From Paludibacteraceae bacterium (GTDB lineage Bacteria > Bacteroidota > Bacteroidia > Bacteroidales > Paludibacteraceae), in the NCBI GenBank assembly GCA_017961765.1, contig JAGCWQ010000157.1:1-37949 (forward strand): a stretch of 37,949 nucleotides of DNA, given 5' to 3'. Under the pieces are notes generated by a model. The model had not been told where the DNA came from, searched no databases, and was given only the letters and a program-made list of their open reading frames with translations. The translations under genes and the position numbers were made by a program. This document shows positions 32,137-37,949 of this stretch, piece after piece. Numbering within the stretch: the first letter of the stretch is position 1; each line of letters opens with the position of its first letter.

Positions 32137-34209
32137 ATGAAAACGAATGTCATCAACCCAACAGAACAAGATGAACGCAGTTACATGAAACAAGTAATCG
32201 CCATCTTGGAAAAAACCATTGAGGGACTGGACAAAGTCATCAACGCAAATGTAAAAGACCTGAAAGAATACAAGGCCTACCTTTGGGAGAACCAATCAGA
32301 ATTGGATCGCGCGGAAAAGAGTGCCGTCCGCCACAACGTGACGCAGGCCGTCCTATCAAGCGAAGCCATCATGGAACGAAAGAAGAGACTACGCAGGCAA
32401 ATCGAAATCCCCTACTTCGGACGAATCGACTTCAAGGAGACGAACGGAGAGGAAACATTACCTATCTATATAGGTCTATACTCGTTCTACGACGCAGAGA
32501 AGAACCAGAACGTGATCCACGACTGGCGTGCGCCCATCTCCACCATGTTCTACGACTACGAATTGGGAGAAGCCTCCTACGAAGCTCCAACCGGCACGGT
32601 GACCGGCAACATCTCCCTGAAACGCCAATACCGCATACGCCGCTCCGTCATGGAGTTCATGATCGAGAGTTCGGTCAACATCGGCGACGACATCCTCCAA
32701 AAAGAGTTGAGCAGCAACTCCGACGACAGAATGAAGAACATCGTCGCCACCATCCAACGCGAGCAAAACCGCATCATCCGTAACGACGATGCGCAGACCC
32801 TTATCATACAAGGTGTGGCTGGTTCGGGAAAGACCTCCATTGCCCTCCACCGTGTGGCCTACATCCTCTACCGACACAAAGGAGAAATCACATCCAAAGA
32901 GATACTTATCATCTCCCCTAACAAGGTCTTTGCCGACTACATCTCCAACGTCCTCCCCGAACTGGGCGAGGAGCAGATTGAAGAGTGCGGCTTTGAAGAA
33001 CTGATGAGCAAGAAACTGAACGGGAAATATAAATTCCAAAACTTCTTCGAACAAGTGACCGAACTTCTCGAGCACCCTGAAGACCAAGCCTATATCGACC
33101 GCATCCGTTTCAAGGCCTCCTACGAATTGCTCGGCTTGTTGGACAAGTTCATCCTCCATGTGGAGAACTCCCTCTTCGAGGCGGAGGACATCAAAATAGG
33201 ACGAATACCCGTCCCTAAAGAGTTCTTGGAAGAGAAGTTCAAGAGCTACCACCGCATCCCGATGCGCAACCGATTCGACCCCATCGCCCGCGACATCATC
33301 AACGAACTACGCTTGAAATGCGGCATGGACCTCGGTACCAAGGAGAAGAACGACCTGAAGGCCAGCATCAAGAAGATGTTCAAGGGGAACAACGACCTCG
33401 ACCTCTACAAGCAGTTCTACGAATGGGTCGGCAAACCCGACTATTTCCAACCCAAGAAGGGACGCAAACTGGAGTATGCCGACGTGGCTCCCCTACTCTA
33501 CATCAAACTCATGCTCGAAGGCGACAAAGACCCGTTGCCAATCAAGCACCTGCTGGTGGACGAGATGCAGGACTACACCCCTATCCAATACCGAGTGCTG
33601 AACAAACTCTTCAACTGCAAAAAGACCATCTTGGGCGATGCCCAACAATCGGTCAACCCATACAGTTCCACCAACTACCAGGAGATTCAACAAGTCTTGG
33701 GCGGCGAGGTCATGAAACTCTGCAAGAGTTACCGATCCACCTACGAAATCACAGATTTTGCCCAACGCATCTCCACCAACAAAGAGCTGGAGGCAATTGA
33801 GAGACACGGAGAGAAACCATCGCTCTACTGCTTAAAGAACGAGAAGGAGGAACACGCAAAAATCGGCGAACTCATCGAGAAATTCCTCCATTCCGAGAAC
33901 TGCACGATGGGCATCATCTGCAAGACACAGAAACAGGCACAGAAACTCTACGAAGCCATCGAACACTTCTCCACCCACATCTGCATGATTACGGAGGAGA
34001 GTGCAGCCTTCTCCAGCGGTATCATCATCACGACCGCCCACTTGGCGAAAGGATTGGAGTTTGACGAGGTCATCGTTCCTGCCGTCACACCAGAAAACTA
34101 CAACAACGAGATGGACCGCAGCATGCTCTTCATCGCCTGCACCCGTGCCATGCACAAGCTCTCTCTCACGGGAAGCAAGGAGATGAGCAGGTTCATTCCA
34201 CAAGAATAA
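32137..34209 (+). CDS. HelD-like SF1 (UvrD/PcrA-type) helicase
   Basis: This 690-residue ATPase matches the HelD group of SF1 helicases. HelD of Gram-positives dislodges RNA polymerase from nucleic acid and recycles it. An N-terminal helical hairpin (about 10-90) is followed by the HelD-specific block YIGLYSFYDAEKNQNVIHDWRAPISTMFYDYELG (111-144) and GTVTGNISLKRQYRI. Walker A is GVAGSGKTS (226-234); later come ILIISPNKVFADYISNVLPELGE, Walker B LLVDEMQDYTPIQY, LGDAQQSVNPYSS, the CKSYRST motif and, near the end, TTAHLAKGLEFDEVIVP and MLFIACTRAMHKL. The start at 32137 (MKTNVINPTEQDE) is taken because the promoter lies over the earlier in-frame start. An RNA polymerase role here is inference. Confidence 0.9.
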   Translation: MKTNVINPTEQDERSYMKQVIAILEKTIEGLDKVINANVKDLKEYKAYLWENQSELDRAEKSAVRHNVTQAVLSSEAIMERKKRLRRQIEIPYFGRIDFKETNGEETLPIYIGLYSFYDAEKNQNVIHDWRAPISTMFYDYELGEASYEAPTGTVTGNISLKRQYRIRRSVMEFMIESSVNIGDDILQKELSSNSDDRMKNIVATIQREQNRIIRNDDAQTLIIQGVAGSGKTSIALHRVAYILYRHKGEITSKEILIISPNKVFADYISNVLPELGEEQIEECGFEELMSKKLNGKYKFQNFFEQVTELLEHPEDQAYIDRIRFKASYELLGLLDKFILHVENSLFEAEDIKIGRIPVPKEFLEEKFKSYHRIPMRNRFDPIARDIINELRLKCGMDLGTKEKNDLKASIKKMFKGNNDLDLYKQFYEWVGKPDYFQPKKGRKLEYADVAPLLYIKLMLEGDKDPLPIKHLLVDEMQDYTPIQYRVLNKLFNCKKTILGDAQQSVNPYSSTNYQEIQQVLGGEVMKLCKSYRSTYEITDFAQRISTNKELEAIERHGEKPSLYCLKNEKEEHAKIGELIEKFLHSENCTMGIICKTQKQAQKLYEAIEHFSTHICMITEESAAFSSGIIITTAHLAKGLEFDEVIVPAVTPENYNNEMDRSMLFIACTRAMHKLSLTGSKEMSRFIPQE

Positions 34210-34293
34210 ACAAGAGAAAAGAGAACCCTCGTGGAGGCAAGGACTACCTTGTCTCTACGATAGCATCTCTTTCTTGAACTTTAATTTTAGACT

Positions 34294-34771
34294 ATGTTGT
34301 ATAAAGATAGAATACTTTATTTGTCAAAACAACGATTGAAGATGCCATGGCTATATGCTTTTTGGGGTACCCGTAATTTCTTCATATATGATTGTTTCTT
34401 ATAAAAGCTACCCATTAGTCGGAACTATAAGTTTTTTATATACCATCGTGCCTTTGGCGATTTCATTTCTTCACGTTTTTATTCCGGTTTTCATTGAAGC
34501 AAAGTATTATTTGGTAGATTTAAGAGAATCTAACGGAATCGTTTCAATAAAATATCTCAGATATAACAAAGAAATGATTTTTGAAGAACGAAAGGAATTG
34601 GTGAAATTTAAAATGACAGAAATGCAAAGACAGGGAGCCTATTTTAACGAGTCTGTTGTTGTTGGGGTTCGTACTAAAACCTCTTTTTTCAAAAAGAAAA
34701 TTCGATTTTATGAGATAGCACCATGGAGACGTGAATCGTTAGAAAAGACTTTTAGGGATATATTAAAATAA
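34294..34771 (+). pseudogene. membrane protein gene with probable frameshift (intact part 34355-34771)
   Basis: The intact reading frame at 34355-34771 gives 138 residues: hydrophobic segments LFGVPVISSYMIVSY and LVGTISFLYTIVPLAISFLHVFIPVFI, then a beta-rich soluble part (YYLVDLRESNGIVSIKYLRY to EIAPWRRESLEKTFRDIL). Another frame begins with ATG at 34294 and reads MLYKDRILYLSKQRLKMPWLYAF before stopping at 34402. Removing one base from the TTTTTGGGG run near 34359-34367 would join both into a protein of about 158 residues with a plausible cytoplasmic N-terminus. So it is a frameshifted gene, a sequencing error, or a gene that starts at 34355. I do not recognise the family; the design resembles the next gene. 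Confidence 0.6.
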
Positions 34772-34981
34772 TCTTTTTGCTTAAAAAATCAGCCGAATAA
34801 AAACATCCTTTCAGAAAATGCCTTCCAAAACGCATTTTCCAAATATATTCCGTATCTTAGCAAATAAAAGTTAGGCTATCGTCTAATTAATGACTGATTT
34901 TGGACTTAATGTTAATGGTCCTATAGTCACAAAACAGACTAAAGCCCAAAGCTATTCTATTAAACGTAAACAGTTACTGCC

Positions 34982-35986
34982 ATGTGGAAAAGAAGAGAAG
35001 ATTTAATCATCAAAGAAAGTTTTTCAACCACCTCCCGTCGGATTTTCTTGAATCTATTTGGTTTCATCGCATTGGCTTTTTGCTTTAACAAATTGGCAGG
35101 AATGTATTATGAGACCGTTCCTATTAAAAAGGAAGGAGTCATCTTTTGTGTAATAGGCATCCTTGCCGGCCTCTGGAGCCTCTACTTCTGTTTCTTTCCC
35201 GACGAGGAGACTATCACTATCGGCAAAGAGGGCATAAACGTGGAAAGGGACGGCATCATCTATCCATGGGAACAAATCAGTGCCGCCTATACCGGAGTAG
35301 CAGAGAACGACCAAATCCGCAATAGGGAACCGCACATAAGCCTACGAAGATCCAGAAGGAGGAAAGAAACCCCGTGGTATCTCCATGTTTTCTTTAAGAG
35401 GGATAACGAGATTGTCCATAACGCGCACAGACTGAACAACTATGCCTACAACAACGATGACATCAAGGAAGCCATAGAGTATTGGAGCGGCCGCGACATC
35501 GGTGAGAAGGAGGATTGGGAAAGGGACCAATACATCGACCAGTTGACAAAGGAGGGAGTGTCAAGGCAAGAGGCAGAAGAGTCCCGAGACAGAATCAGCA
35601 TCGCCACACCCCTATTCCAAAAAGCCAGCTCATCTGTAGTAGCCGCCATGGTTTGGACCTTTACACTATCGGGCTTAGGAGCAGTCGTATTTGGCAAATG
35701 GTATAGTATTCCATCAGCCATCCTTCCCAAATTTGTCTATTGCCTAGTGCTTGTCGCAACCCCCATGCTTCTCACCATAAAAGTCGGGAATATGATGATA
35801 GCCCAAAAGCTAAAGAGCCTCAAGAAAAAGGCAGAGGTGGTGGCCTTGAACCAAGAAGAGTTTAACGTATGCTTAAAAACAACGATATTGGATTGTTCGA
35901 TTTGTCCAACCACCATCAACATTCTCCTTGTCGTTTCGGGATTACTCATTCTATATCTAATACTCAACATAGGCGGAACTATATGA
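34982..35986 (+). CDS. membrane protein with a probable PH-like domain
   Basis: This 334-residue protein is not recognised with certainty. Two N-terminal hydrophobic segments (IFLNLFGFIALAFCFNKLAG, GVIFCVIGILAGLWSLYFCFF, about 20-75) are followed by a beta-rich stretch typical of bacterial PH-like domains, EETITIGKEGINVERDGIIYPWEQISAAYTG (about 79-108), where a strand turn with an invariant-type Trp precedes the next strand. A charged helical part (EKEDWERDQYIDQLTKEGVSRQEAEESRDRI) and a second set of three hydrophobic segments follow. The gene overlaps the next gene by 4 bp (ATGA). It resembles the shorter upstream gene in layout, suggesting an old duplication or shared family. Confidence 0.8.
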   Translation: MWKRREDLIIKESFSTTSRRIFLNLFGFIALAFCFNKLAGMYYETVPIKKEGVIFCVIGILAGLWSLYFCFFPDEETITIGKEGINVERDGIIYPWEQISAAYTGVAENDQIRNREPHISLRRSRRRKETPWYLHVFFKRDNEIVHNAHRLNNYAYNNDDIKEAIEYWSGRDIGEKEDWERDQYIDQLTKEGVSRQEAEESRDRISIATPLFQKASSSVVAAMVWTFTLSGLGAVVFGKWYSIPSAILPKFVYCLVLVATPMLLTIKVGNMMIAQKLKSLKKKAEVVALNQEEFNVCLKTTILDCSICPTTINILLVVSGLLILYLILNIGGTI

Positions 35987-36276
35987 ATAAGACTTTGTTT
36001 TACTTAGAAATAATCTTGGCCATCATTGTGGGTGTATGGATGGCAACGCCCGAAAAATCCGAGAAAGAGGAGCAATGGGTGGTCTATGGCAAGGGAGGAG
36101 AAAATCTTCTGCACATAATCCGTATAGACTCAAAACTTCAGCCCCAGGAGAAGAATGAGATCCTCGTGAGCGAAGAGCTCTATCAAAAGACTGGTTTGGG
36201 AGACACCTTGCTCGATTTAAAAATTTCAGAGTATGGGGAAGGCACATTTACAATCGAACACTCTTGCGAAGAATAA
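35983..36276 (+). CDS. small single-pass protein coupled to the upstream membrane protein
   Basis: This 97-residue protein has one N-terminal membrane segment or uncleaved signal (TLFYLEIILAIIVGVWMAT, about 4-22) and a small extracytoplasmic domain: QWVVYGKGGENLLHIIRIDSKLQPQEKNEILVSEELYQKTGLGDTLLDLKISEYGEGTFTIEHSCEE. The start is the ATG at 35983 that overlaps the preceding stop as ATGA, so translation is coupled and the product probably works with the 334-residue protein. A longer form beginning at 35869 would run inside the previous gene and is rejected. I know no family for it. Confidence 0.75.
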   Translation: MNKTLFYLEIILAIIVGVWMATPEKSEKEEQWVVYGKGGENLLHIIRIDSKLQPQEKNEILVSEELYQKTGLGDTLLDLKISEYGEGTFTIEHSCEE

Positions 36277-36386
36277 CCGATTCATGTAGTCAAATCGACA
36301 GATGTCGATTGTGTCGAATTGGCAGTAGAAGCATTCCCGTTGAAGCTATATTTGCCGAGACAATAAAGTGCAGGGTTCCCAAAAAA

Positions 36387-37211
36387 CTATTCCCAAATGA
36401 AAGTGGTTATTTCTGTCCTAGGCTCCTCGCCAACCGTTTTTTTCGTTACTTCCGTTGGATAGCCATCTGCATCAAGAGTCCATGAATAGAAATATTCCTC
36501 AACATCACCCCACAAACTGTTTTTCACATAGACTGGCAAATCTCTTGACAAAGACATCTTAAATGGAACCACATTTTCATCTAGGGCAAACAGCCAACTT
36601 TCAAAAATATAATTAGATAATTTTGAAATTTTAGGAGTAGGTGTGTCATCCGTATTTGCATATTCCAAAAGGGCATAACCCTTATTATTAGCCACTTGCG
36701 CTATATTTTCTCCCTCCCACGTATAAGAATAAACGTCCTCCGTCGCAAAAAAATCATTACTAATTCTTCGATGTATCTCAATATCTTCTAGTTCTCCACT
36801 GTGTCTATAAGCAAATTTATATTCATAATTCTCTTTATTCTGTTCCTTTATTATTTCCCGAATGTCATAATCACTATCAATACGATATTCACTAACCCCA
36901 TTACCACCAAGTGTCGTCACCTTAATTTTTTCATACGAATGCTCATAAACTCTCTTGCTGTTGAAGTCATAGTCGCCCTCCTTTCCTTGGGTTGAAACTG
37001 ATATCATTTGACCTTGGGGGTCGTAATTGATTGTTTGTTCACAAAAATAGTCATCACCACTTTTTTTGATTACCTTAACCAACCGTTTTTCCGGTGCCTC
37101 AGCATCATCTTCACTCTTTTCGCAAGAACTATCGTCACTCTTTTCGCAAGAACTAAAGGTAAAAACAAAAAGTGCAAGCGCACTCAACGAAAAATAAACA
37201 ATTTTCTTCAT
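36387..37211 (-). CDS. lipoprotein of unknown function with duplicated lipobox region
   Basis: This 274-residue protein has a lipoprotein signal (MKKIVYFSLSALALFVFTFSSC, Cys22). The sequence right after it is a tandem copy: SSCEKSDD then SSCEKSED, encoded by two 24-bp units at 37107-37154 with one mismatch. The mature part alternates beta strands in the manner of DUF4595/RHS-like Bacteroidetes lipoproteins: YFCEQTINYDPQGQMISVSTQGKEG, KRVYEHSYEKIKVTT, YEYKFAYRHSGELEDIEIHRR, VYSYTWEGENIAQVANN, YFYSWTLDADGYPTEVTKKT. Each piece has the form of a strand, a turn with Gly or Asp, and a second strand. Function is unknown. The coding sequence is AT-rich compared with the core genes of the window. Confidence 0.85.
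   Translation of the reverse strand: MKKIVYFSLSALALFVFTFSSCEKSDDSSCEKSEDDAEAPEKRLVKVIKKSGDDYFCEQTINYDPQGQMISVSTQGKEGDYDFNSKRVYEHSYEKIKVTTLGGNGVSEYRIDSDYDIREIIKEQNKENYEYKFAYRHSGELEDIEIHRRISNDFFATEDVYSYTWEGENIAQVANNKGYALLEYANTDDTPTPKISKLSNYIFESWLFALDENVVPFKMSLSRDLPVYVKNSLWGDVEEYFYSWTLDADGYPTEVTKKTVGEEPRTEITTFIWE
37107..37154 (-). repeat. 24-bp tandem duplication inside the lipoprotein gene
   Basis: Two adjacent 24-bp units differ at one base. They encode SSCEKSDD and SSCEKSED, so the duplication keeps the frame and adds a second Cys eight residues after the lipobox Cys. Confidence 0.9.
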
Positions 37212-37444
37212 ACTATTTTTTATTATTAATCATCAGAAACGTCATAAGCAATCTTTGTAAACATAGGCGTCCCAAACCGACAAACCATCGGCGCACAAAA
37301 GTAGAGAAAAAAAAACGATTTTATAACACTCTAATCCAAGTAATATAAAACAAGCTGGTTTTATTCAGAATAGAGGAAACCTCTAGAGAAAAAGAGACTA
37401 GGGAATCCTACGGGAAATAAAACCAACGACCATTGCAAACCACG

Positions 37445-37949
37445 CTACTGCTTTCCCCAATAATAATAGGCTATCTGCCACATTGCCTGTTCCTTCGTCT
37501 TGCATGGAAGGAAGCATTCCTTCGTGACAACATCAAGCCAAAGCCCCACACGAAGCGACCGCACGACAAAATTCTCCCCCTTATAGAATGCCAACCAAGG
37601 GGAACAAAGATAATTTGGGAAATTCTTTATGTTTTTTACAACCAAAGACTCTCCATTCGACAACTTAAAGACAAAGGTCGTTTCACGCCTACCGGTAGCA
37701 TCTATCAGATAAGGATTGCCCATAGAGAGGATATTGGCGATAGCGCCAGCGTCCAATGTGTTGATTGAATCGGCAAACGAATAGAAAAAGTCACGAACTC
37801 CGTTCTCCATCTCCCGTTTTTCTTTCAATTTCTTGTCAACAAGCCCCCTATAATTTTTTTTGTCTTCCTCCGTCACTGAAAACGGAATCGTCTCAGGCTT
37901 TCCGTCCAACCCTTTCTTCACGGCCGCCCATAAGCTATCCACACCTGCC
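37445..37949 (-). CDS. hypothetical protein, cut by the right edge
   Basis: The reading frame stays open to the end of the window (upstream of residue VDSLWAAVKKGL it reads Ala-Gly), so the start lies outside; an apparent GTG start at 37942 is probably internal. The visible 167 residues have no membrane segment. They contain EEDKKNYRGLVDKKLKEKREMENGVRDFFYSFADSI, a helical stretch, then a mixed part with TFVFKLSNGESLVVKNIKNFPNYLCSPWLAFYKGENFVVRSLRVGLWLDVV and a C-terminal MWQIAYYYWGKQ. I do not recognise the family. The strand pattern in the second half could bind a ligand or partner, but no motif supports a specific role. Confidence 0.75.
   Translation of the reverse strand, partial: AGVDSLWAAVKKGLDGKPETIPFSVTEEDKKNYRGLVDKKLKEKREMENGVRDFFYSFADSINTLDAGAIANILSMGNPYLIDATGRRETTFVFKLSNGESLVVKNIKNFPNYLCSPWLAFYKGENFVVRSLRVGLWLDVVTKECFLPCKTKEQAMWQIAYYYWGKQ

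Overview
The window looks like a chromosomal segment of a member of the Bacteroidales (phylum Bacteroidota). The reasons are: several upstream regions carry the Bacteroidetes -7 promoter element TAnnTTTG, one with a TTTG -33 box at exactly 19 bp; most start codons lack a clear Shine-Dalgarno; the gene content and order (tig, clpP, clpX, recQ; a GH133-GT4-GH57 alpha-glucan cluster; a CreD-like membrane protein beside a small winged-helix regulator) are familiar from that order; and the lipoproteins have typical lipoboxes. I cannot fix the genus. No rRNA, tRNA, CRISPR array, integrase or transposase was seen.

Layout. 1-610 is non-coding and holds three degenerate, hairpin-rich repeat units. 667-5930 (minus) is an alpha-glucan operon: a glycogen-debranching-type GH133 protein, a GT4 glycosyltransferase, a GH57 protein and a small exported protein, closed by a strong terminator. 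Both hydrolase-family proteins differ from the usual sequence at a catalytic aspartate position. 6446-8822 (plus) holds a zinc metallopeptidase, a BadF-type sugar kinase and RimM. 8993-15196 (minus) is recQ, clpX, clpP and tig, a protein quality control and DNA repair block with a 0.6 kb gap between tig and clpP. 15584-18275 (minus) holds a coiled-coil lipoprotein, rsmI and a Bacteroidetes protein of unknown role. 18542-24324 (plus) holds a secreted GH30 enzyme, an AI-2E/PerM family membrane protein, prmC, recX and a CPBP protease. 24406-27505 (minus) holds folE, a SPOR-domain protein, panE, a Panacea-domain protein with no visible toxin, and an S4 RNA-binding protein.

27757-30670 (plus) is a small regulated envelope module: a four-helix-type membrane protein, a 100-residue winged-helix regulator, a CreD-like protein and a small membrane protein. 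Two copies of the inverted repeat ACTTTG-N5-CAAAGT lie in front of its two transcription units, one on top of the promoter, which suggests autoregulation by the winged-helix protein. 30973-31428 (minus) is a DIP1984-family protein. A 0.7 kb gap follows with an isolated terminator hairpin that no upstream plus-strand gene explains. 32137-34209 is a HelD-like SF1 helicase.

From 34211 to the right edge the genes are mostly unrecognised and look more AT-rich: two membrane proteins with a likely soluble beta-rich (PH-like) part, the first apparently frameshifted at a T/G homopolymer; a 97-residue protein translationally coupled to the second; a lipoprotein with a 24-bp tandem duplication at its acylation site; and a gene cut by the right edge. 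The best leads for undescribed biology are the catalytically altered glucan operon, the ACTTTG-N5-CAAAGT regulon, the orphan Panacea protein and the orphan terminator.
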